From NCBI RefSeq assembly GCF_963678635.1, contig NC_087062.1:63273253-63337252 (forward strand): a stretch of DNA of 64,000 nt, given 5' to 3'. Position numbers and translations under genes: made by a program. The stretch is from Symsagittifera roscoffensis. Taxonomy: Eukaryota > Xenacoelomorpha > Acoela > Convolutidae. This document shows, in pieces, positions 37,657 through 46,010 of this stretch. The first letter of the stretch is position 1. The number at the start of each line of letters is the position of its first letter. The notes beneath the pieces are model-generated. The model was not told the origin of the DNA. It saw only the letters and a list, made by a program, of their open reading frames with translations, and did no database searches.

Positions 37657-38258
37657 TCGTTCCCAAGTTTCGATTGGTACATGACACTCAAGACCGCTCC
37701 CGTATCAAGTAACCCACGTAACTGAGTCTTCTTGCCACTTATGTCGAGCACATGTGCTGTCACATCTGCCTCTGTCCCGATGTGCATTGCATCTTCCTCA
37801 AGCATGGCGCAGTGTCCAATCGATCTCACTTTCAGCTCTTCTTTTCCCACGTAGACTTGCCCTATTAGATCCTTATCATATGTTATCATTGTTTTCGTAT
37901 AGATGTTGATCCCATCTATATTTAGCATCACCTCATGTGGACCATAAGCTTCTGTGTACCTGTTATCAACTCGGACTGACTTGTTACCCCCTCTCGTGAG
38001 TAGTGCCCTCAATGCTCTAGAAGTCGTTTGTGGGCTTATACCACTCAAGTAATCTGCGTACACATCAATGTGCATTATTGTCTGGTCACTTGGTTCGCTC
38101 AAGTTTCTTGTTACCTCATGGCCGCCCACAGTGATTATTGACATTATTCTTGCCCCGATCTTTGTTATACCGAATGGCTTCCCCGTCACCATCTTTACAG
38201 TGTTGCAGTTTCTATTTTTGTCGACCCCGCTACAGCCTCTGGTATTGATTGCGAGCAA
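37632..38258 (-). CDS. E1 pre-protease region and catalytic DTGA
   Basis: Residues 20-175 are a conserved domain of unknown function. It has GKPFGITKIGARIMSIITVG and LNIDGINIYTKTMITYDKD, and is strongly shared by E2 (50180-50640) and recognisable in E3 (62960-63390), so it is under constraint. The end carries KKTQLRGLLDTGAVLSV, the catalytic Asp-Thr-Gly of an aspartic protease that matures Gag-Pol. The stop at 37632 results from the frameshift. Confidence 0.7.
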   Translation of the reverse strand: MLAINTRGCSGVDKNRNCNTVKMVTGKPFGITKIGARIMSIITVGGHEVTRNLSEPSDQTIMHIDVYADYLSGISPQTTSRALRALLTRGGNKSVRVDNRYTEAYGPHEVMLNIDGINIYTKTMITYDKDLIGQVYVGKEELKVRSIGHCAMLEEDAMHIGTEADVTAHVLDISGKKTQLRGLLDTGAVLSVMYQSKLGNEWASTKMI

Positions 38259-38271
38259 CCTAATGCCTCGT

Positions 38272-39735
38272 TCAATTTCTGTCTTCCGATCTCTTCAGCC
38301 GTTGTTCTATTTCTTTCGCCGCCAGGTCCTGTTTCACTTTGTTGATAGCTTCCGCCGCCGCCTTCTCATATTTTATCTCTAGGGCGTTCCTTGCCGTGGC
38401 CTCTGTCGCACTGTTAACTTGCGTTACCGCTTTCACTGTTTTCGTCGGCAGTTCCGCACTTGGTGTTTCTAGATTTTTCGTTTCAAATTCACCTTGTCTA
38501 TTTCTCTGGTTCTGTACCGCTGCTAACGCCAACTTAAGTTTTTGATGACTCTGATTCTTGACTGCCTCCCAGAACAACGGACAGTCCATCCTGAAGTGCC
38601 CCTCTTGGTTGCAGAAGAAGCATCTAGCACCTATTTTGATGATCAAGCCACTATAGAACTCGTGTTCCTCCATCTGGCTCATATCTTCCTCATCGGGTGC
38701 ATATCCCAAACTCTTCATGGCCTGCTTGTATGTCGTGCCATCCGCTACATGATGGTCAGCTGACCCGCAGTTCGCGCATGATCTGCGTTTGTCCGTGTCA
38801 TCTCTGGGCTTGTACCATGACGACCTTTGTGGCTGACTCCCCCCTTGCGTATTCCTGTTATCTGAGTACGAGTATTTCTTGGATTTCATTAGCATGTATT
38901 CTCTTGACTTCTGCCTCACCTCTTCTGGAGTTGGTGCACTGTCTTTAGACAATGTATAGTATGTTGCTAACATCGTTCTCAAGTCATCACTCTTTACCCC
39001 ATCAACGAACTTTGAGGCGATGCTGAAGTTCCTTCTATTGGTAGATTCTTCCGGGTCACTCCTTCGTCTCAAGCTCTCAAGATCATCTAGGAACCTGTCT
39101 ATCAATTCATCGTCCCGTTGCCTTCTCTTTTCAAATCGCATCATCGCTTGATGACCCTTCATGCCTGAGCCGAATCGATCTAGCAATATTTCGAAGATTT
39201 TGTCCGCTATATCGCGTTCCTCTTCTTTCTTCGCAACCACGCATTTCAATGCCGTACCTTCCAGGTTGCTCAGTATCGCTGTGCATGCTTGCCTCTCATC
39301 GTTCAAGTTGTCTTGTTCCAAGTGCAACCTCATGAGTTCTACCCAAGTGTCAATGCATCCGTCTGAATCATCTTTGAATTCTTTTGGTTTCTTGAAAGTT
39401 TTCCTGGATTTGTTGCTTCCTCTGTCACTCGAGTCGGTGTTCCTTGTGGCGAAGGCTTCTAGTGTCCTGTTAACCATTTCCCAGGTGCTTGCCCATGTCA
39501 TGGCATCCGGTCCCACGTTGTTGTGAGTCGTGGAGTCCCCTGGACCACTGGTTGTGTTCGCTGTTCCACTTTTCATAATCGCCTTGCCCCCCCCCCCCGG
39601 TGCCGTACTCGCAGCCTCCCGGGGTACTGGTAATGGTGTTGACTGTCGTTTGTTCCTTTGTGGTTCCACAAAGTCAACTCTATTACCTTGTGTCCGCTCC
39701 GCCGCTGGCCTGTCTTGTGGTGTTGAATTCCTCAA
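38272..39735 (-). CDS. E1 Gag (capsid and nucleocapsid)
   Basis: Residues ~125-290 are the capsid-like helical domain of Ty3/gypsy Gag (SNLEGTALKCVVAKKEEERD; RFLDDLESLRRRSDPEES), followed by basic linker. Two zinc knuckles follow. The first is CANCGSADHHVADG (C320, C323, H328/H329), where the last Cys is Gly. The second is CFFCNQEGHFRMDC (C372-C385), a perfect C-x2-C-x4-H-x4-C. The C-terminus is a charged helix. A TAG at 39754-39756, where E2 has CAG, separates it from its N-terminal part. The product would form the particle and package RNA. Confidence 0.85.
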   Translation of the reverse strand: MRNSTPQDRPAAERTQGNRVDFVEPQRNKRQSTPLPVPREAASTAPGGGGKAIMKSGTANTTSGPGDSTTHNNVGPDAMTWASTWEMVNRTLEAFATRNTDSSDRGSNKSRKTFKKPKEFKDDSDGCIDTWVELMRLHLEQDNLNDERQACTAILSNLEGTALKCVVAKKEEERDIADKIFEILLDRFGSGMKGHQAMMRFEKRRQRDDELIDRFLDDLESLRRRSDPEESTNRRNFSIASKFVDGVKSDDLRTMLATYYTLSKDSAPTPEEVRQKSREYMLMKSKKYSYSDNRNTQGGSQPQRSSWYKPRDDTDKRRSCANCGSADHHVADGTTYKQAMKSLGYAPDEEDMSQMEEHEFYSGLIIKIGARCFFCNQEGHFRMDCPLFWEAVKNQSHQKLKLALAAVQNQRNRQGEFETKNLETPSAELPTKTVKAVTQVNSATEATARNALEIKYEKAAAEAINKVKQDLAAKEIEQRLKRSEDRN

Positions 39736-39753
39736 GATAGCGTCTAACTTTCT

Positions 39754-40071
39754 CTATATTGCACTTGAGCTCTCAGCCTGGTCCCTACTAATCGTATCCA
39801 TTCTCGTTTCCAAACTCCCCAACTGGCTATTTACTGCGTCATATCGCTGCTTCATTTCTCGCATGTCTTTTCTGATGTTCTTGTCTCGCTCTTCATCAGT
39901 GGTGTCTATTTTGTCCGACATCTGCTGAGGCTTTTCCTCTGTTGCTCTCGCTAGATGGAAATAGCTGTCCAGATATTCATGTTCGTTGATTCTTATTTCC
40001 TTTCTTATCACATCTCTATCCTCTTCGCTGTGCCTCAGTTTCTCGCCTATCTGATCTAGCTTCGCCATCAA
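39754..40071 (-). CDS. E1 Gag N-terminal coiled-coil part
   Basis: It starts at the ATG at 40068-40066 (MAKLDQI), which overlaps the ancestral ORF0 stop as TGATG. It encodes a charged coiled coil (ENINDERD-rich; MREMKQRYDAVNSQLGSLET). E2 shows that the same frame reads on into gag through CAG where E1 has TAG. A premature stop therefore removes the coiled coil from the capsid in this copy. Confidence 0.7.
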   Translation of the reverse strand: MMAKLDQIGEKLRHSEEDRDVIRKEIRINEHEYLDSYFHLARATEEKPQQMSDKIDTTDEERDKNIRKDMREMKQRYDAVNSQLGSLETRMDTISRDQAESSSAI

Positions 40072-40076
40072 ATCAC

Positions 40077-40703
40077 CTAGCTCAAGAGTAGCTGTTCCAT
40101 GGTCCGTTGTTGTCTTGTTGTCGGACAGTTGTTGGGACAGGTTGTCCTGTTGTTGGTCGCTGTTCCCGGTCTGATCTGATCCTCGTTTTGGTCGGTGTCT
40201 GTTGTTCTCGTGGAAATTGTTCCGAATGTTTTGCCTTTCTCGGCTTTCGTCTCTTCCACTGCTGCGTCTCTCGATTTCATTCCGACCATTATCGCCAATC
40301 TTTCAGTAAAAGATGTTCTTTTAGCTTGAGACTCGTCCTTCACCGTTTCTGGCGTGTTGCCTGTTGTGTCTTCCACGTTGTCTATCGGTGAGAACTCCTT
40401 GGGCTTCGGATTAGGTTCTTCCGCATTGGGCATTGGAGTTGACTCTGTCGTTTTCTTTCCCACCTCATCCACACTTTGATCCGGTGTCTCTAGTTCAATC
40501 TCGATGGTGGGTTCTGCTTGTTTCTCTTCCGTGCCCTCTTTTGCTCTGTTCTCTGTATTACTCCTCGTGCTGACCATGCTAACTGAAAAGTTCTTCTTTG
40601 TTACCTTTGGACCCATTGATGTCGTTTTACGTAGCGACGAGTTATACTTTGTCTTCGCTTCGGTAGATCTTTTTTCAGCCACCGGTACCCTGCTCCGCCT
40701 CAT
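40077..40703 (-). CDS. E1 ORF0, small basic/acidic protein before gag (208 codons)
   Basis: It encodes MRRSRVPVAEKRSTEAKTKY, basic at the start, then Glu/Thr/Pro-rich disorder (IEIELETPDQSVDEVGKKTT). A conserved short segment (SQAKRTSFTERLAIMVGMKS) is shared with E2. In all three related elements an ORF0 precedes gag and its stop overlaps the gag ATG. Here a TAG at 40077-40079 stops it nine bases early. Role unknown; it could be a matrix-like or regulatory product. Confidence 0.6.
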   Translation of the reverse strand: MRRSRVPVAEKRSTEAKTKYNSSLRKTTSMGPKVTKKNFSVSMVSTRSNTENRAKEGTEEKQAEPTIEIELETPDQSVDEVGKKTTESTPMPNAEEPNPKPKEFSPIDNVEDTTGNTPETVKDESQAKRTSFTERLAIMVGMKSRDAAVEETKAEKGKTFGTISTRTTDTDQNEDQIRPGTATNNRTTCPNNCPTTRQQRTMEQLLLS

Positions 40704-42422
40704 TATTTTTATTTACAATTGATCCTATTTATAGTATTACTATCTACAAAATTCTACTCTAAGGTTAAAACCTCTTATGATAAAATTTGATAAAAAGAAA
40801 TTTACAATTACTAAAAACAACGTTTCCTGAGCTTTTTGGAAATTCTATATGTTCTTGATCCCTACAGTACCGGATCTTTAGGACTGGATAGAAAATTTGA
40901 TTTTGCTATTGGTACTTCAACCTGTCTTAGTACTGTTTAGTACCGTCACCCCCCCTTCTTTATACTGTTCCAAGACTTCCTCCCTACTGTCCCAAGACTA
41001 TTCAGTGTTGTCCCAGTACTTCTTGTAAGTGTCCCAAGACCACTGTCCCAAGACCCTTGCCCTAAGACTACTGTCCCAAGACTACATTCCCAGTACTAGT
41101 GTCCCAAGACCACTGTCCCAAGACTACTGTCCCAAGACTACTGTCCCAATACTAGTGTCCCAAGACCACTGTCCCAAGACTACTGTCCCAAGACTACTGT
41201 CCCAAGACTACTGCCCCAAGACTAGTGTCCCAAGACTACTGTCCCAAGACTAGTGTCCCAAGACTACTGTCCCAAGACTACTGTCCCACGACCACTGTCC
41301 CAAGACCACTGTCCCAAGACCACTGTCCCAAGACTACTGTCCCAAGACTACTGTCCCAAGACTAGTGTCCCAAGACCAGTGTCCCAAGACTGTTTCGTAC
41401 CAAGACCGCTCTGGTCCAAGACTGTCCCAAGACTGCACCGTCCCAAGACTGTCCCAAGACTGCTCTGTCTCGAGACTGTCCCAAGTCCGTGTTGCTCCAA
41501 GACTGTCTCCAGACTGCAATGTCCCAAGACTTCTTCGGTACTGTCCCAAGACTCGTCACTGAGTGTCTGAATATAGGATCTCTTCTTCTTCGTTGTGGGG
41601 ACTCTTGAACCACAGTACCGTTTACCACCACTTGAGCTCTAGTAAAAATTTTCCCAAAATCCCTATCTCAATGGCCAAAACCCAAATACTGACCCCCCTG
41701 TATTTATCTCCCTCTCGTTGTTTCAGGCTAATTGAAACCCTAAATTCCTCGCAGGTATCTTGTGATCACCTGTTCGTTCGTATACCAACAACAAATATTC
41801 ACCAAAACGTAAAAATTTAAACAGGAAAAATTTCAAAAACAGAGATGAACCCACCTAAAATCCAAGGTTGACTGATGTCAATCTTTGTCCGAAAAAAAAG
41901 CGTTTTTCTCCCCTCTGCTAGCGAACTTATGGGTATCACAAAAACTGTCTATGTCCGTTCCCCCCTACCGATCCGTCCAGGGTACCTACCTTAACCTGAT
42001 GTTAAATTTGGATATCCGCTTCTTATAACCAACGCGTGTAAGTGTCTAATGTGACTAAATCGACGATGCCGAACAACTAGTTACTCTAACGTGTCCCCCC
42101 TTTTTACAATTTACAACCGCTAACCTCTAACCTATCCAGCCCCCCTTCTAACCTCCCCCCTCTTTAGCCCCCCTCTTAAGCGGAAAACTACCTTAAGCGC
42201 CGGGTGCTAAACCTCTTGAGAGAAAACCGTGGAACCTGTTTCCAGGCCTGCTTGAGTAAAAACGTTCCTCAAAACAGTGGGGTTCCGCTTATCCAATTTT
42301 ACACTTATCGCCTATAATGTAATATAGATTTTAACGATACCCGTTTGCCCAACTTGAGAACACCCCTGTGCGTTCTCTTCTTGTTGTAAGGATCCCGTGC
42401 TGGTTGCCCGTACTCTAGAACG
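40704..42422 (-). other. E1 5' leader
   Basis: About 1.7 kb between 5' LTR and ORF0 without a real ORF. The part next to the LTR (41870-42422) is conserved with the E2 leader (46011-46560), including GTTTTGAGGAACGTTTTTAC and GCACCCGGCGCTTAAGGTAG. Directly after the LTR there is no TGG-starting tRNA primer site; it reads CGTTCTAGAGTACGGGCAAC. A minisatellite fills 41025-41560. Confidence 0.6.
41025..41560. repeat. Minisatellite in the E1 leader, 14-bp unit
   Basis: About 35 units of CTGTCCCAAGACTA and variants; the CTAGTGTCCCAAGAC and CCACTGTCCCAAG variants are interspersed. Because 14 is not a multiple of three, all three frames stay open over long stretches and create spurious repetitive ORFs on both strands. 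A matching array is in the E2 leader, so the repeat is an ancestral part of the family. Confidence 0.95.
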
Positions 42423-43965
42423 TGCACTGCACTTGACACCAGCACCACCTTCCCACTTGGCTGGTCACCTCTTCCAGTCAAGTCTCCTAGTGGTCCGGTT
42501 CAGTCCTTGTGAACCACTTTCCCACTCGGCTGGTCACCTTTTCCAGTCAAGTCTCCTAGTGGTCCGGCTAGGTTGCAAGCTATCTGAAAACCCTTAACAA
42601 CGCCCCCCACTCGGGCACCTTATTGAAGTCACTGGTTTAGATTGCTAGACTGATCGAAACGATCGGTCTTATAAAACAGTATGGGTATACTATTTAATTA
42701 ATATAAAGGTTTGATCCAACTGATCTGGTATTAAAGTCACTGTCTTTTTTTGTTTTATGGTTTTTATTCCTTTTTCTATATTTTTTTCTTGTTTTTGTTT
42801 CGCTTTTTGTCTTTTTACTCCTGTTTTTGTCCCCCTAGTTACCCCCCTTACTCGGTTAGCTAGGCCTCGATCGGAGAGCGTACCAGGAAGTTTTCTCAAC
42901 TTTTCTTAAAAAGCTATCACGGTACAACCGGCAGAATTACACGTTCCCGCTGAACCGTACCACTGGTACTCTAGAATGGGCATGCAGCCCGGAGCTGTGT
43001 CAAGTGGGTTCGACTCCGTAGTCATGATGTCTTAAAAACACCCAGGAGCGCCATAAAAACACTATGTAACAGTCGCCTACTTCGGTCACATATGAGGTTT
43101 AAGAAAAATAGGCCCTATAACCGTTGGCTCAAGAGTCAGGGACTCTATCTCTTGTGTTTTTCTACCTCAAAAACGGTCGGAGCCAATTCGGTTCGCTTGC
43201 GACATGAGACTAGAACCCGTTACAGCTTAAAGGCTACTACCAAAATATCCCCCCACTCTAGAAAATAAGAACGTTCCCATACTTAGGTCTCGAAATACCC
43301 AAAATACACGAACGCCGTTAAAAACAGTGTCAGAACAATCCGTTCCGTTAAGTTACTTTTTATTGGACAGTGGAACTTTGATCCATTTCAGATGGATCAA
43401 CCTAAAACTCGCCTTATCTCAACTTAACAATCATAAAACACACTCGAGAAAACTAAATTTGGAACTCACATGTCGACACACTCGAGAATAGGGAGTAATT
43501 AAATTGATGAGCAACTCGAGAATTAAATAAAATAACTTGAGAAGTTCAATACTGATCAGTTTTAATAAAGGAAATAAGTTTTGACTCTAGAATTGAAGTT
43601 TTAGTCTGAACCATTGGGACACTCCAGCTGTCCACCTTTCCATTGAAGGTTCACTCTGGTTCAGTTCGAATAATTGTACTCTTCTCTCGTGATTATCTCG
43701 CCTCCTATTTCAGGATAAGACGGCTCTACTCGTGTCTTATTTTGTATATGGAAATTGCCAATAGCAATTTTCTGCTGTTTTCTTAAGTACTTTCCCGCTA
43801 TTGTTAATTCGGTCGTTCTGATTTTTCATTTTATGTTTTCAGTTGTCGCGAGAAAACTGAGCATGACAGGCTCCATTCGAAATTTTGAAAAATAAAACTT
43901 CACTCCAAAATCACGTATATTCGTGTCCCTCAAGGTCAAACTTCCAGATATGACGGACCGGCACA
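42423..43965 (-). repeat. E1 5' LTR
   Basis: 1,543 bp, TG...CA, aligned over its full length with 20522-22068. About 790 bp (43153-43944) look identical to 21262-22044. The remaining part near the element 3' end and the last ~20 bases differ by scattered substitutions. It contains the hairpin-poly(A) unit at 43358-43400. A second stem, GGAAATTGC/GCAATTTTC (43750-43772), is conserved in the E2 LTRs. Confidence 0.92.
43358..43400 (-). promoter_or_regulatory. LTR hairpin followed by poly(A) signal (5' LTR)
   Basis: Same TTGATCCAT/ATGGATCAA stem (43378-43400) and AATAAA (43358-43363, minus strand) as in the 3' LTR. Confidence 0.5.
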
Positions 43966-44606
43966 TACAATCGCGGGAAAGTATTCAAAAATAGCAGCGG
44001 GAAATTGCTAATCGCAATTTCCGATACTTAATTCGAACGAGAGTAGAGCTGTATTATTCGTGGCAGGAGACAGAAAATAACAGCGAGTGGAAGAAGAGTA
44101 AAATTCAAGTGGACCAGAGTGAACCTTCGGTGGAAAGGTGGACAACCGAAGTCTCCGATTGGTCCAGACCCAAAACTTTTTTCTTGAGCTAAAACTAATT
44201 CATTACAAACTTCTCGAGTTAAAACTTAATTACACATCAATTCTAAAATTGCTTTATAGTTCAGTTCCTGGATTCTAGAGGTCGTGTCGGTATGTGAGTA
44301 CCAAATTAGTTTTTCTTGAGTGTGTTTTATATTGTTATGTTGAGTTAGCGAGAGTTTTTAGGTTGATCCATCTGAAATGTATCGAAGGTCCATTGTCAAA
44401 TAAAAAGTAATTATACGTAAGGTTCCGACCCTGTTTTTAACAGCGTTCGCGTATTTTAGGTATTTCAAGACCTGAGTACGGGGGCGTTCTTATTTTTTAG
44501 AGTGGGGGGTATTTTGGTAGTGGCTTTTAAGCTCTAACAAGGGTTTTAGTCTCATGTTGCAATTGAACCGAGTTTGCTTCGATCACTTGAGGTAGAAAAC
44601 ACTAGA
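43966..44606 (+). repeat. Truncated LTR of the E1/E2 family
   Basis: Plus-oriented LTR internal part beginning at the ACAATCGCGGGAAAGT position (~150 bases into the LTR) and ending near the GAGGTAGAAAACAC position, so cut at both ends. It has the AATTGC hairpin (44007-44030) and a mutated copy of the GATCCAT hairpin with AATAAA (near 44365-44405). It abuts the E1 5' LTR in opposite orientation. Confidence 0.8.
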
Positions 44607-46010
44607 TGTGCCAGTCGGTCATATTTGGATGTTTGACCTTGAGGAATACGAGCTACGTAGTTTTGGGAAAACTGAAAATCTCAGAAATACAAGATCAGAA
44701 TGACCGGATAACAATCGCGGGAAAGTGGTCAATTTAAGCAGCGGAAAATTGCTATTCGCAATTTCCGACATCTAAATGATACGAGAGTAGAGCTGTCCTA
44801 TCTTGATACAGAAAACAAAGAACATCGAAATTCAGTTGGACCAGAGTGAACCTTCGGTGGAAAGGTGGTAACCGAGGCGTCCCAATGGTCCAGAACCAAA
44901 ACTCCATTCATGAGATCAAACTTGTTCGATTAGAACTTATTGAACCAAATTTAATTCCCCAATTGTTCTCAAGTTGCTTACTAATTTAGTTACCTCTAAT
45001 TCTCGAGTGTGCTGGTATGTGAGTACCCAATTCAATTTTTTTGGATTTGTTTCATGATTTTTATGTTGAGGTAAGAAGAGTTTTAGGTTGATCCATCTGA
45101 AATGGATCGAAGTACCACTGTCTAATAAAAAGTAACTGTACAGATTGTTCCGACCCTGTATTTAACAGCGTTCGCGTGTTTTGGGTATTTTGAGACCTGA
45201 GTATGGGGACGTTCTTATTTTCTAGAGTGGGGGGGGGGGGGGGTATTTTGGTAGTGGCCTTTAAGCTGTAACGGGTTTTTAGTCTCTTGTCGCAAGTGAA
45301 CCGAATTGGCTCCGACCGTTCGAAGTGGAAAAACACAAGAAATATTGTCCCTGACTCTTGAGCCAAGGGTTATAGGGCCTATTTTTCTTTAACCTCACAT
45401 GTGACTTAAGTAGGCGACTGTTACGTAGTCTTTTTATGGCGCTCCTGGGTGTTTTTACGACATCATGACTACGGAGTCGAACCCACATGACACAGCTCCG
45501 GGCTACATGCCCATTCTAGAGTACCGGTGATAGCTTTTTAAGAAAACTCGAGAAAACTTTCTGGTACGCTCTCCGAACGAGGCTTAGCTAACCGAGTAAG
45601 GGGGGGTAACTAGGGGACGAAAAAACGAGCAAAAGACAAAAAGCGAAACAAAAACCGAAAAAGAATAGAAAAAGAAACAAAAAACCATAAAACAAAAAAT
45701 GACAGTGACTTTGACACCAGATTAGTTGGATCAAACCTTTATATTAATTAAATAGTTTACCCATACTGTTTTTATAAGACCGATCGTTCCAATCATTTCA
45801 GCAACTTGAAGAGGTGCCCGAGTGTGGGGCGTTGTTAAGGATTTTCAGATAGCTTGCAACTTAGCTGGATCATTAGGAGACTTGACTGGAACAGGTGACC
45901 AGTCGAGTGGGAAAGTGGTTCACAGGGACTTAGCTGGACCATTAGGAGACTTGACTTGAACAGGTGACCAGCCAAGTGGGAAAGTGGTGCTGGTGATCTG
46001 GTGCAGGACA
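44607..46010 (+). repeat. E2 5' LTR
   Basis: Begins TGTGCCAGTCGGTCATAT, as does the E1 3' LTR on the element strand, and ends GGTGCAGGACA. It contains the AATTGC hairpin (44747-44770), the GATCCAT hairpin and AATAAA (near 45089-45127), a G16 run at about 45228-45243 and the conserved GCGCTCCTGGGTGTTTTTAC block near 45440. It is shorter than the E1 LTRs (1,404 bp). Confidence 0.85.

Larger units (their letters stand above)
20522..43965 (-). mobile_element. E1: ~23.4-kb Ty3/gypsy-type LTR retrotransposon with accessory ORFs
   Basis: Two direct ~1.54-kb LTRs (20522-22068 and 42423-43965) bracket one set of minus-strand genes. The order is leader with minisatellite, ORF0, gag, protease, RT-RNase H, integrase, macro-domain ORF, and then ~8.9 kb of further coding sequence. 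RT-RH before integrase places it in the Ty3/gypsy (Metaviridae-like) order. Most elements of that group are 5-10 kb, so this is exceptionally large. The 5-bp flanks (ATCTT on the left, TACAA on the right) are not a target duplication, so one outer boundary was probably rearranged. Numerous single stops and frameshifts disable every major ORF; some may be assembly errors at homopolymers. The LTRs remain highly similar, which suggests moderate age. Confidence 0.9.

Noticed and set aside
41025-41560. Possible CRISPR-like or satellite array
   Set aside because: Units are contiguous 14-bp repeats without unique spacers, in a eukaryotic retroelement leader.
41029-41631. Long repetitive open frames on both strands over the leader minisatellites (also 46902-47442)
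   Set aside because: A 14/15-bp unit without stop codons keeps several frames open at once. The products are low-complexity, differ in frame between E1 and E2 and have no start or neighbour logic.
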